The notes below the pieces were generated by a model. It searched no databases and was not told the origin of the DNA. It worked only from the letters and a program-made list of their open reading frames with translations. A DNA stretch of 64,000 nucleotides from positions 205,408 through 269,407 of the forward strand of contig NZ_JAODIW010000006.1 in assembly GCF_026586625.1 (NCBI RefSeq), read 5' to 3'. The position numbers were made by a program, and so were the translations under genes. The stretch comes from Halobium salinum (lineage in GTDB: Archaea; Halobacteriota; Halobacteria; Halobacteriales; Haloferacaceae). Shown here in pieces: positions 26,155 to 34,768 of this stretch; position 1 is the stretch's first letter, and each line of letters opens with the position of its first letter.

Positions 26155-26295
26155 TCACCCTTCGACTACGGAGATTTCCAGCCGGTCGACCGGGACGCGA
26201 CCGTCCCATCGGCTCCCCCGCTGTCGGGTCGCGTTTCCGGTAGGGACCTCCGCCACGAGTCTCCGCACGAGCGCCCCGAACGCGTCGGTTTCCAT
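26155..26295 (-). CDS. Possible 46-aa small protein
   Basis: A short frame (start ETDAFGALVRRLVAEVPTGN) of 46 aa, with a helical beginning and a basic middle (RQRGSRWDGRVPVDRLEI). I do not recognise it. Support comes from position: it is divergent from the SWIM-domain gene, and a 14-bp palindrome sits midway between the two starts. A longer in-frame extension to 26415 would overlap that gene and is not preferred. Low certainty. Confidence 0.35.
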   Translation of the reverse strand: METDAFGALVRRLVAEVPTGNATRQRGSRWDGRVPVDRLEISVVEG

Positions 26296-26322
26296 ACGAA
26301 ACGAGGGTTTAGGTAGCTGTGG

Positions 26323-26336
26323 AACGTATCTACGTT
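26323..26336. promoter_or_regulatory. Palindromic operator candidate between divergent genes
   Basis: AACGTA-TC-TACGTT is a perfect interrupted palindrome. Its centre is about 34 nt from each of the two divergent starts (26295 and 26363), i.e. in the core promoter zone of both. That makes it a good candidate binding site for a dimeric regulator; the regulator is unknown. Confidence 0.5.
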
Positions 26337-26362
26337 GCTTGGGTGAAAGCCCAGTGAACACT

Positions 26363-27052
26363 ATGACGCACACCAGAAACACACCCGCGTCACGACCCCC
26401 CCGCAGCAAGACCACCCTCCCGGCGGACGGGCACGCCGGCCGGTCGCTCAGAGCCCGCGTCGAGCCGATGCTCGTGCGGCCGCTCCGCGACGACCGCTAC
26501 GTCGTCGAGACCGAACACGGCACCTACGTCGTCGACCTCGACGAGCGCGACTGCACCTGCCCGGACCACGCCATCCGCGGCGCCTCCTGTAAGCACCTCC
26601 GTCGCGTCGCCATCGAGGTGAACGCCGGGCGCGTCCCGGCGCCGGGCAAGCGCGCGAGCGTCTGTGCGGTCTGCGGCCGCCGCATCCACGTCCCCACCGA
26701 GGCGGTCGGCCCCCAGCTGTGCGAGCGCCACGCCGTCGCGCCGGGCGACCTCGTCCGCGACCGCGAGGGCGGGAGCCTGCTCGTCGTCGCCAGCGTGACG
26801 ACCGACCGGGCGGACGAACACGAGACGGAGACCGGCGTGACGGTCGCCGACTACGACACCAACGCCAACTACGGCGGCCACGAACCCGTCGTCGAGGCGG
26901 TGTACCTCGGCTCGATGCGCCCCTCGGCGGACGGCGGCGTCGACGCCGCCGGCGCGAAGCGCTACGCCTTCCCGGCCTCCCGCCTCCGCCGGGTCGAGGA
27001 CGACCGCTCGCAGGCCCGCCTCGACACCTTCGCCGAGACCGCGACGGCCTGA
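26363..27052 (+). CDS. SWIM zinc-finger protein with second zinc ribbon
   Basis: A 229-aa protein. After a basic N terminus comes a SWIM zinc finger with the CxC...CxH pattern (DCTCPDHAIRGASCKHLRR, about residues 69-87). It is followed by a second Cys/His site (CAVCGRRIHV to CERH) and a C-terminal beta-rich domain (GDLVRDREGGSLLVVASV, YDTNANYGGHEPVVEAVYLG). SWIM fingers mediate DNA or protein contacts; many haloarchaeal examples are uncharacterised. ATG 26363 follows the palindrome at 26323-26336. The gene stands alone on its strand. Confidence 0.83.
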   Translation: MTHTRNTPASRPPRSKTTLPADGHAGRSLRARVEPMLVRPLRDDRYVVETEHGTYVVDLDERDCTCPDHAIRGASCKHLRRVAIEVNAGRVPAPGKRASVCAVCGRRIHVPTEAVGPQLCERHAVAPGDLVRDREGGSLLVVASVTTDRADEHETETGVTVADYDTNANYGGHEPVVEAVYLGSMRPSADGGVDAAGAKRYAFPASRLRRVEDDRSQARLDTFAETATA

Positions 27053-27175
27053 GCCGTCGCTCTCGACGAGCGACACGACGAGTCGCCCATCTTCTCGGCG
27101 GAATCGGCGTCTACGGAGCTACTGAACGCTGAATTCTCCACGGTAATGGCTACCGAGCGACTGCGTTGGCACTCC

Positions 27176-27212
27176 ATAGCATATATGACGTTGTCCCTCA
27201 CACGTACGGGAC
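27176..27212 (+). promoter_or_regulatory. Promoter and operator-like repeat of the peptide ABC operon
   Basis: A TATA-like CATATATG (27180-27187) lies ~30 nt before the ATG at 27213, predicting a leaderless or near-leaderless mRNA. Between them GTCCC (27193-27197) and GGGAC (27208-27212) form an inverted repeat overlapping the expected transcription start, the usual place for a repressor site. Confidence 0.55.
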
Positions 27213-28886
27213 ATGGCAGACGACGAGCCAACCACCAGTCGACGGACGTTCCTGAAGTTCGCCGGCGGCACGACGGCCGCCGCGGCGGTCGCCGGCTGTG
27301 CCGGCGGCGACCAAGGCGGCGCACAGGAGACGACGACCGGCGCCGAGACGACGACCGGCGCCGAGACGACGACCGCCGGCAACGAGACCACGGGCTCCGA
27401 GGAGACGACCAGCGGCGGCGAGGCCTCCCGCGAGGCCCTCCTCCAGCAGGCGAACCAGCTGCTGCACGACCAGGCGCCGTGGGTGTTCCTCAACCGTCAG
27501 TACAGCGTCTACGGGGTGAGTTCGAACGTCGAGTGGACCGGCCGGCGGGACGAGCGCATCGACGGCTACGCCATCCAGCCGCAGGGTGACTCCTCGGAGG
27601 TGACCATCACGCAGAGCCAGATGGACTCCGGGCTCGACCCGCACGACCACCGGGAGACGCCGACCGACAACATCGTGCTCCAGGCGTACGAGGGCGTGCT
27701 CGCCCGCGACGCGGAGGGGAAGGTCATCAATCAACTCGCCACCGACTACCAGCGCGTCGAGGACGGCGTGGTGGAGTTCACGCTCCAGGACGGCGTCACG
27801 TTCCACGAGGGCGGGGACCTGACCGCGGAGGACGTCGCGTTCAGCATCAACCGCATCGTGCAGGAGGACGTCGGGGGGCTCGCGAGCCCGCAGAGCGACC
27901 AGTTGGCGGGGGTCACGGGCGCGGAAGCGCCCGATGACTCGACGGTCCGGGTGATGTCCGACGGCATCAACCCCACCGTCTTCGCGGTGTTCGCGACCTA
28001 CTGCGACGTGATGAAGCGGTCGTGGGTCGAGGAGAACGACGGCGCGTACATCAACACCCACATGAACGGCACCGGCCCGTTCAGACTGGCGAACTACCAG
28101 GAGGGCGTGGAGGTCGTCTACGAACGCAACGAGGAGTACTGGGGCGACCCGGCGCCGGCACAGGGGCTGACCATCAAGTCCGCCAGCGAGTCGAGCACGC
28201 GCGTCAACCAGCTGTTGAGCGGCGAGACCGACATCGCGGTCAACGTCCCGCCACAGGACGTCAACCGCGTCCGTAACGCGGACAACGCGTCGCTCACCGC
28301 GGTGCCGAGCACGCGCGTCCTGTTCAACGCGATGCGTTACGACGTGGAGCCGTTCTCCAGCCAGCAGTTCCGCCAGGCGATGAACCTCGCCATCGACCTG
28401 GACAGCATCATCGAGAACGTCCTCCAGGGGTTCGCGGCGCCGACCGGCCAGCCCACCCTGGAAGGGTTCGTCGGCTACAACCCGGACGTGAACCCGTACC
28501 CGCAGGACGTCGAACGCGCCCAACAGCTCGTCGAGGAGAGCGGCCACGCCGGCGTCTCCATCACCCTCCAGACGCCGGTCGGGCGCTACCTGAAGGACGT
28601 CGAAATCGCCCAGGCGGTCGCGAACCAGATAAACCAGCTGTCGAACGTCAACTGCGAACTCGAACAGCGCGAGTTCCAGGCGCTGGTCGGCGAGATAACG
28701 ACCGGCAACATCGAGGACAAGCCGCCGTTCTACCTCATCGGCTGGGGGAACGCCACCTTCGACGCCTCACAGACCATCATCCCGCTGGTGACCACCGGCG
28801 GCGCGCTGACCACCTTCGAGAACGAGCAGGTGGACCAGCTCATGGAGCGGGCCCAGAGCATGGGCGGCGAGCCGAACGGTAACTAG
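27213..28886 (+). CDS. Dipeptide/oligopeptide ABC transporter solute-binding lipoprotein, circularly permuted
   Basis: A 557-aa family-5 extracytoplasmic binding protein. A twin-arginine signal (RRTFLK, residues 10-15) and lipobox Cys29 anchor it outside the membrane. A Thr/Glu/Gly-rich linker runs to about residue 70. Residues ~72-123 (REALLQQANQLLHDQAPWVF then a VYG...RRDERIDGYAI stretch) match the normal C-terminal end of DppA/OppA-type proteins. Only from ~128 (SEVTITQSQMDSGLDPHD) does the normal N-terminal lobe begin, and the protein ends at NEQVDQLMERAQSM, exactly where the C-terminal segment should follow. All segments are present once, so this is a circular permutation rather than a truncation. 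First gene of the operon; the substrate is inferred from the permeases. Confidence 0.88.
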   Translation: MADDEPTTSRRTFLKFAGGTTAAAAVAGCAGGDQGGAQETTTGAETTTGAETTTAGNETTGSEETTSGGEASREALLQQANQLLHDQAPWVFLNRQYSVYGVSSNVEWTGRRDERIDGYAIQPQGDSSEVTITQSQMDSGLDPHDHRETPTDNIVLQAYEGVLARDAEGKVINQLATDYQRVEDGVVEFTLQDGVTFHEGGDLTAEDVAFSINRIVQEDVGGLASPQSDQLAGVTGAEAPDDSTVRVMSDGINPTVFAVFATYCDVMKRSWVEENDGAYINTHMNGTGPFRLANYQEGVEVVYERNEEYWGDPAPAQGLTIKSASESSTRVNQLLSGETDIAVNVPPQDVNRVRNADNASLTAVPSTRVLFNAMRYDVEPFSSQQFRQAMNLAIDLDSIIENVLQGFAAPTGQPTLEGFVGYNPDVNPYPQDVERAQQLVEESGHAGVSITLQTPVGRYLKDVEIAQAVANQINQLSNVNCELEQREFQALVGEITTGNIEDKPPFYLIGWGNATFDASQTIIPLVTTGGALTTFENEQVDQLMERAQSMGGEPNGN

Positions 28887-28891
28887 CGCGG

Positions 28892-29878
28892 ATGTCGCTG
28901 GCTCGTTTCCTCCTCAAACGGGGGCTCCAGGGGGTGTTCGTCGTCTGGGGGGTCGTCACCGTGGTGTTCCTGCTGCGGTTCATCACGCCCGGTGACCCCA
29001 TCAGTGTCATCGCTCCCCTGGACGCCAGCCCGGCCACCCGGCAGGCCATCGCCGCGGAACTCGGGCTGAACCGGCCGCTGTACGTCCAGTACCTGGACTA
29101 CCTCGTCGGGCTGTTGCAGGGTGACATGGGGTACTCCTACATCTCGAACACGTCGGCGAGCGCGCGGGTGTTCGCCCGGCTCCCGGCGACGCTCGAACTC
29201 GCCGTCGCGGCGACCCTCGTCGCGGTCGTCCTCTCCATCCCGCTCGGGGTGCTCAGCGCGACCAACCGCAACGAGCCGGTGGACTACGGTGCGACCACCT
29301 TCTCGCTGGTCGGTATCAGCACGCCCAACTTCTGGCTGGGCATCATGCTCGTGCTCCTCTTTGCCGTCGAGTTCGGCGTGTTCAAGACGAGCGGCCGCGG
29401 AATCACCTCGGCGCGGGCGCTCTCTGCCCTCGCGACGGGGAACCTCGACGTGTTCGTCTCCTGGCTGACCTACATCACGCTCCCGGCGATAACGCTGGGG
29501 ACGTACTTCACGGCGCTCATCACGCGGCTCACGCGCAGCGGGATGCTCGATGAACTCGGCTCGGCGTACGTCCGCGCGACGCGGGCGAAGGGACTGCCCG
29601 AGACGCTCGTGCGTTACCGCCACGCGCTCCGCAACACGCTCATCCCCGTCGTCACCGTCCTCGGCCTCCAGTTGGGGACGCTCATCGGCGGCGCGGTCAT
29701 CACGGAGGCGGTGTTCGCGTGGCCCGGGCTCGGGACGCTGGTCATCAACAGCATCACCGGCCGCGACTGGGTCGTGTTGCAGGGGAGCCTCATCGTCATC
29801 GGCGTCGGCTTCGTGCTCATCAACCTCGTCGTCGACGCGCTGTACGCGTACCTCGACCCGCGGGTGGTGAGTGACTGA
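28892..29878 (+). CDS. dppB: Peptide ABC transporter permease (DppB type)
   Basis: A 328-aa inner-membrane permease. The N-terminal helix (FLLKRGLQGVFVVWGVVTVV) is followed by the typical FITPGDPI loop and five more helices. The cytoplasmic EAA-loop region reads YVRATRAKGLPETLVRYRHA, the coupling site for the ATPases. Six helices and length are normal. It starts 6 nt after the binding-protein gene and its stop overlaps the ATG of the next permease. Confidence 0.94.
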   Translation: MSLARFLLKRGLQGVFVVWGVVTVVFLLRFITPGDPISVIAPLDASPATRQAIAAELGLNRPLYVQYLDYLVGLLQGDMGYSYISNTSASARVFARLPATLELAVAATLVAVVLSIPLGVLSATNRNEPVDYGATTFSLVGISTPNFWLGIMLVLLFAVEFGVFKTSGRGITSARALSALATGNLDVFVSWLTYITLPAITLGTYFTALITRLTRSGMLDELGSAYVRATRAKGLPETLVRYRHALRNTLIPVVTVLGLQLGTLIGGAVITEAVFAWPGLGTLVINSITGRDWVVLQGSLIVIGVGFVLINLVVDALYAYLDPRVVSD

Positions 29879-30894
29879 TGCTGTCGCCACGCAGCCTGCG
29901 GAACCTCAAGCGCGAACTCTCCCGGAGCGCGTTGGCGAAGACGGGCATCGCGCTCGTCGTGCTCGTCGTCGGCGTCGCCGCCCTCGCGCCGCTCGTCGCG
30001 CCGCACGACCCGACCGCACAGAACCTCGACGACGCACAGCTCCCGCCGCTCGGGTTCAGCGAGACCGAGAACTCGACGACGACGGAGGTGGTCGACGGGG
30101 AGGTCCAAATCGTCAACGAGACGACGACCATCAACGCGACCGCCGAGCACCCGCTCGGAACGGACTCGCTCGGCCGCGACATGCTTTCGCGGGTCGTCTA
30201 CGGCGCCCGCACCTCCCTGCTCGTCGGCGTGCTCGGGACGTTCATCGCCGGCGGCATCGGCGTCACCGTCGGGCTTGTCGCCGGCTACTACCGCGGCCGC
30301 GTCGACGACGCGCTGATGCGAAGCGCCGACGTGATGCTCGCGTTCCCGTCGCTCGTGCTCGCCATCGCCCTCGTCGGGCTCTGGGGTCGGGCGGCGTACC
30401 GGATACCCGACCCGTTCGTCCTCCTCGGTATCACCCCGGACATGCCCGCCTCGTTCGTGTTGCCCGGCACCGTCGTCGTCGTCGTCGGCCTCGTCAACTG
30501 GGTGTGGTTCGCTCGCGTCGCCCGCGGCGAGGCGCTGTCCATCCGCGAACAGGAGTACGTGAAGGCCGCCCGCGCCGTCGGTGCGAGCGACGCCCGCATC
30601 ATCGCCCGGCACGTGCTCCCGAACGCGTTGACGCCCATCCTCGTGCTCGGGACGATTCAGATAGCCGCCATCGTGCTCTTAGAGAGCGCGCTCTCCTTCC
30701 TCGGCTTCTCGGGGACGACGCTCTCTTGGGGGTTCGACATCGCACAGGGGCGTGACTACCTCGCCTCCGCGTGGTGGATATCGACGATTCCGGGCGTCGC
30801 CATCGTGCTGGCCGTCATCGGCATCAACCTCGTCGGTGACTGGTTACGGGACGCGCTCGACCCCGACATCGAGGGCGAAGGAGGTGGCGTATGA
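29878..30894 (+). CDS. dppC: Peptide ABC transporter permease (DppC type)
   Basis: A 338-aa permease. N-terminal helix ALAKTGIALVVLVVGVAALA, then APHDPTAQNL and the family block HPLGTDSLGRDMLSRVVYGA. The outer loop between these is about 35 residues longer than in bacterial DppC and carries several Asn-X-Ser/Thr sequons (NST, NET, NAT), possible glycosylation sites. EAA loop: YVKAARAVGASDARIIARHV. It overlaps dppB by 1 nt and dppD by 4 nt, so the permeases and ATPases are translationally coupled. Confidence 0.94.
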   Translation: MLSPRSLRNLKRELSRSALAKTGIALVVLVVGVAALAPLVAPHDPTAQNLDDAQLPPLGFSETENSTTTEVVDGEVQIVNETTTINATAEHPLGTDSLGRDMLSRVVYGARTSLLVGVLGTFIAGGIGVTVGLVAGYYRGRVDDALMRSADVMLAFPSLVLAIALVGLWGRAAYRIPDPFVLLGITPDMPASFVLPGTVVVVVGLVNWVWFARVARGEALSIREQEYVKAARAVGASDARIIARHVLPNALTPILVLGTIQIAAIVLLESALSFLGFSGTTLSWGFDIAQGRDYLASAWWISTIPGVAIVLAVIGINLVGDWLRDALDPDIEGEGGGV

Positions 30895-32156
30895 GCGACT
30901 CACAGCGCGACGTGTTGCGAGTCCGCGACCTCTCCACCCGCTTCTTCACCGAGGAGGGGCAGGTGAACGCCGTCGAGGGCGTGAGCTTCGACGTCCGCGA
31001 CGGCGAGGTGTACGGCATCGTCGGCGAGTCCGGCTCCGGGAAGTCGGTGACGGCGCTGTCGGTCATCGACCTCGTCGCCTCGCCGGGGAAGATAACGTCC
31101 GGCGAGGTGTGGTACCGGAACCCGGACCTCGCCGAGGAGTTCAGAGCGGAGCGTCCGGACGCCGTCAGAGACGAGTTCGTCGACCTCCGGCGGCTCCCGA
31201 AGGGGGTCCGGCGCTCGCTTCGCGGCCCCGGCTTCAGCACCGTGTTCCAGGACCCGATGTCGAGTCTGAACCCCTCGCTCACCGTCGGCGAGCAGATAGC
31301 CGAGGCCGTCGAGGTCCAGCGCCGCGCCCGGGCGAACCCCCGGAGCACCCGCTCGCGAACGCAGGGGTACGGGCTCGGGAAGTTCCTCGTCGACAGCCTC
31401 GTACCCGGCCGTGACTACACCGGCGAAGAGAGCCACGAGCGAGCCATCGAACTGTTGGACCAGGTCGGCATTCCCGACCCGGCCCAGCGCGCCCAGGAGT
31501 ACCCTCACCAGTTCTCCGGCGGGATGCTCCAGCGGGCGATGATCGCCCAGGCGCTCGCCGGGGAGCCGGACGTACTCATCGCCGACGAGCCGACGACGGC
31601 GCTCGACGTGACCATCCAGGCACAGATTCTCAACCTCCTGCGGGACCTCCAGCAGGAGGAGGACATGAGCGTCGTGCTCATCACCCACGACCTCGGGGTC
31701 ATCGCCCGGATGTGCTCGCGCGTCGGCGTGATGTACGCCGGCCAGATGGTCGAGCGCGGGTCGCTCTCGGACGTGTTCGACGACCCCGTCCACCCCTACA
31801 CCCAGGGGCTGCTCGGTTCGATTCCCGACCTGGAGAACCCGGCACCGCGCCTCCAACCCATCGAAGGGAACGTCCCCAGCCTGCTCGACAGCGAGATGGG
31901 CGGGCGCTGTTACTTCGCCGACCGCTGTCCGAAAGCCATGGAATCCTGTCTCCACCCCATCGAGATGCATGACGCGGACGCCGGCAGCGACGAACACGAG
32001 GCACGCTGTGTCCTCACCGAGACCGACTACCGGCCGGAGGAGGCCCTGCCCGAGGGGTACTTCGACGGCGGCGACGGTGACGGCGGTGGCGGCGGGCGGG
32101 AGACCGACGGAAGCGACCCCGAGGCTCGTGAAGAGGAGGTGCGCGCCGATGACTGA
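30891..32156 (+). CDS. dppD: Peptide ABC transporter ATPase (DppD type)
   Basis: A 421-aa ATPase: Walker [10 protein letters not shown]-loop [17 protein letters not shown], signature [15 protein letters not shown], Walker [13 protein letters not shown] and switch His in LITHDLGV. The C-terminal oligopeptide-transporter tail has the normal cysteine pattern ([15 protein letters not shown] ... RC) thought to hold an Fe-S cluster. A helical insertion ([20 protein letters not shown]) lies before the signature. The last ~45 residues are Gly/Asp-rich. It overlaps the second ATPase gene by 8 nt. Confidence 0.94.
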   Translation: MSDSQRDVLRVRDLSTRFFTEEGQVNAVEGVSFDVRDGEVYGIVGESGSGKSVTALSVIDLVASPGKITSGEVWYRNPDLAEEFRAERPDAVRDEFVDLRRLPKGVRRSLRGPGFSTVFQDPMSSLNPSLTVGEQIAEAVEVQRRARANPRSTRSRTQGYGLGKFLVDSLVPGRDYTGEESHERAIELLDQVGIPDPAQRAQEYPHQFSGGMLQRAMIAQALAGEPDVLIADEPTTALDVTIQAQILNLLRDLQQEEDMSVVLITHDLGVIARMCSRVGVMYAGQMVERGSLSDVFDDPVHPYTQGLLGSIPDLENPAPRLQPIEGNVPSLLDSEMGGRCYFADRCPKAMESCLHPIEMHDADAGSDEHEARCVLTETDYRPEEALPEGYFDGGDGDGGGGGRETDGSDPEAREEEVRADD

Positions 32157-33537
32157 CGATTCGGGTCGACGCGCCGGAAACGGCGCGAGCGACGCCCCGT
32201 TGCTCGCGGTCGACGACTTGGAGAAGTACTACTACGAGCGGGACACGCTCGTCGACACCCTCCTCCGCCGCGAGAGGCAGAGCGTGAAGGCGGTCGACGG
32301 CGTCTCCTTCGACATCGAACGCGGGGAAACGCTCGGACTGGTCGGCGAGTCCGGCTGTGGGAAGTCGACGACCGGCGAGACCCTGCTCCGACTTCGCGAG
32401 GCCACGGGTGGCTCCGTCGCGTTCGACGGGGAGGACCTGCTCGCGATGGACGACGACGCGATGACCCGGTTCCGTCGACGCGCCCAAATCGTGTTCCAGG
32501 ACCCGTTCTCCAGTCTCAACCCGCGGATGACGGTCGGACAGATACTCACGGAGCCGATGGCCGTCCACGGGCTCCCGGAGAACCCTGAGGGCGGGTCGAA
32601 GGCCGACGCTCGCGAGGCGCGGGCGAAGGAGCTACTCGAGCGTGTCGGTCTCTCGGCCGACCAGTACGAACGCTACCCGCACGAGTTCTCCGGGGGGCAG
32701 CGCCAGCGCGTCGGTATCGCCCGCGCGCTGATGCTCGAACCGGAGTTCGTCGTGCTCGACGAACCCGTCTCGGCGCTCGACGTCTCGGTGCAGGCACAGG
32801 TGTTGAACCTGCTCGACGACCTGCAGGAGGAGTTCGGGTTGACGTACCTCTTCATCGCCCACGACCTCTCCGTGGTGCGACACATCTGCGACCGGGTCGC
32901 CGTGATGTATCTCGGCGACGTGGTCGAACTCGGACCGACGGACGAGATATTCGACGACCCGAAACACCCCTACACGGAGGCGCTGTTGGAGAGCGTCCCG
33001 CGGGCGAGCACCGCGGAGCAGGGTCGGCGCGTCGAGGCGCTCTCCGGGGACGTGCCGTCGCCGCGGAACCCGCCGTCGGGCTGTCGGTTCCGCACCCGCT
33101 GTCCGCAGGTCATCCCGCCCGACGGCGTCGACCTCAACCAGCGCACGTACCGCGAGGTGATGGACCTCCGGGACCGTCTCGAACGCGGCGAACTCGACCT
33201 CGACCGGATCTGGGAGGTCGCCGGCGACGAGGGGCAGGCGGACAAGCCGGCGTTCAAGCGGCAGGTCCGTGCGGAGCTGTTCGAGACGGAGCTGTCGGGA
33301 CGCGACGAGGACGTCGTCGAACGCGCGCTCGACCAACTCGCCGAGGGCGACCGGGAGGCGGCCATCGAAACACTCCACGACCGGTACGAGAGCGTCTGCG
33401 AGCGGGTCAGACCGGTGTTGCAGTCGGCGCACCACCCGGCGGCCTGCCATCTGTACGACCAGCCCGACGCCCGGTCGGGGGTCGGCGCCGGCGAGATGAC
33501 GGCGACCGACGGCGACGGGACGGCCGACTCGGACTGA
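32149..33537 (+). CDS. dppF: Peptide ABC transporter ATPase (DppF type) with long C-terminal insertion
   Basis: A 462-aa ATPase: Walker A GESGCGKS, signature [15 protein letters not shown], Walker [13 protein letters not shown], switch His in [10 protein letters not shown]. In DppF relatives the four tail cysteines are closely spaced. Here C312 and C318 (CRFRTRC) are separated from C417 and C433 (AACHLY) by about 98 residues of mostly helical, charged sequence ([20 protein letters not shown] and [20 protein letters not shown]). The catalytic domain is intact. Start 32149 overlaps dppD by 8 nt. Last gene of the operon. Confidence 0.93.
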   Translation: MTDDSGRRAGNGASDAPLLAVDDLEKYYYERDTLVDTLLRRERQSVKAVDGVSFDIERGETLGLVGESGCGKSTTGETLLRLREATGGSVAFDGEDLLAMDDDAMTRFRRRAQIVFQDPFSSLNPRMTVGQILTEPMAVHGLPENPEGGSKADAREARAKELLERVGLSADQYERYPHEFSGGQRQRVGIARALMLEPEFVVLDEPVSALDVSVQAQVLNLLDDLQEEFGLTYLFIAHDLSVVRHICDRVAVMYLGDVVELGPTDEIFDDPKHPYTEALLESVPRASTAEQGRRVEALSGDVPSPRNPPSGCRFRTRCPQVIPPDGVDLNQRTYREVMDLRDRLERGELDLDRIWEVAGDEGQADKPAFKRQVRAELFETELSGRDEDVVERALDQLAEGDREAAIETLHDRYESVCERVRPVLQSAHHPAACHLYDQPDARSGVGAGEMTATDGDGTADSD

Positions 33538-33633
33538 GCGGCCGACCTCGCGACCACGTCGGCCCCGCAGACCACCGGGTCCGCTCGCCGTCTCTCCCGA
33601 CGATTGGGTCCGCTCGTCGTCCCCTCCCGACGC

Positions 33634-33855
33634 TCACCGGACGGACTCGACCGACACGTACGACGCTTCGCCGGCCACTATCCAGCCACCGTCCTCCATC
33701 CCGGAGACCGGCCGGTACACGACGAGGTCGTTCCGGGCGAACGCCTCGTACACGTCGCTCCCGTACTCGTACTTGAGGCCGAACTCCGGCCACGCTTCGG
33801 TCGCGTCGGCCGGGTCGACGACGCCTTCCCTGCCACTCCCTCTCACGGTGCGCAT
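33634..33855 (-). CDS. Small acidic protein, function unknown
   Basis: A 73-aa acidic soluble protein (VDPADATEAWPEFGLKYEYG, DVYEAFARNDLVVYRPVSGM, GWIVAGEASYVSVESVR). The C-terminal half looks like a small beta domain. The codon pattern and acidity are protein-like, and it lies convergent to the ABC operon with a 96-nt gap. No family is recognised with confidence. Confidence 0.6.
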   Translation of the reverse strand: MRTVRGSGREGVVDPADATEAWPEFGLKYEYGSDVYEAFARNDLVVYRPVSGMEDGGWIVAGEASYVSVESVR

Positions 33856-34116
33856 CGGTCGAGACTCGCCGAGCGGCTACTTAGGGTTCCGCGAACCAGC
33901 CGGTAACTCGCCGGAATCACTCCCGGGTAGCCGCCGGGGGCCGTGTTGTCGATGGGAAACGAACCCGCCGGGAGCCGCGTCGCCGAACGAGGGGCGGACC
34001 CGTCGGGGAACCGGAGAGGCGAGCGAGGTGGGGTCGCGTCGGTTTGAGTCGGAGTACGTCGGCGTTCGGGTCCAACCGAGCCGAGCCCACGTCGGGCGGG
34101 CGGGACCCCCCGAGAT

Positions 34117-34545
34117 TCAGTCGCTCAGTTCGTCGAGCGTGGTCTTCGTCGACCGGCCGGTGAGCTCGTCGAGGTCGACGCCGTCGGCGAGTGCCGTCTC
34201 CTTTTTCACGCGGTAGTTGCCGCCGTCGGTCACGTAGAGGTCGCCCGGGTGGAAGAAGTACCAGTCCTCGCGGTCGAAGCGGACGGCGATGCGGGCCTTC
34301 GCCCCGAAGTTGCGCGCGAAGTAGATGAGCGCCTCCACCTCCTCGCCGGTGAGGTAGATGGGGTTCCCGCTGCTCGACTTCGCCTCGATGGCGTAGAAGC
34401 GGTCCCCGTCGCCGGCCAGCACGTCCGGGAGTTCCCGGTCGGTGGCGCTCCCGCTGGCGGGTGCCCGCATGACGGCGAACCCCGCCTCGTCGAGCAGGTT
34501 CACCAGCTCCCGCTCCCTTCTGTCCCCCTTGCGGTTCGCGGACAT
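34117..34545 (-). CDS. hjc: Holliday junction resolvase Hjc
   Basis: A 142-aa archaeal resolvase that cuts four-way DNA junctions in recombination. Catalytic residues are visible: Glu in [17 protein letters not shown] (residues 11/13), Asp41 (ELPDVLA), Glu54 and Lys56 (YAIEAKSSS). The size matches the family. The start at 34545 ([12 protein letters not shown]) is the canonical N terminus; upstream codons in frame are unrelated. The gene is isolated, with 261 nt downstream free of genes. Confidence 0.94.
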   Translation of the reverse strand: MSANRKGDRRERELVNLLDEAGFAVMRAPASGSATDRELPDVLAGDGDRFYAIEAKSSSGNPIYLTGEEVEALIYFARNFGAKARIAVRFDREDWYFFHPGDLYVTDGGNYRVKKETALADGVDLDELTGRSTKTTLDELSD

Positions 34546-34768
34546 GCACAACCCTCTCGTCGCTCGCGTCTTAAACCGGCCGGATGCGCGGTGAAAGTAG
34601 TCGGGGTCCGGCGGTGGACGGAGACGTGGGCGCACGGTGGGGAACACTCGGCAACCGGCGACTGCCGGGCGCCGAATATCACACTTGACAACTCGAGAGC
34701 AAGTACTATAGACGGTCGCTCCGCACCTCGCGCCACCGAACCATGTATCGGGCCGAGAGGACCGGCGG

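Noticed and set aside
26296-26415. Longer version of the small reverse-strand frame starting at 26415
   Set aside because: It would overlap the SWIM protein start and its promoter palindrome; the shorter start at 26295 is more consistent.
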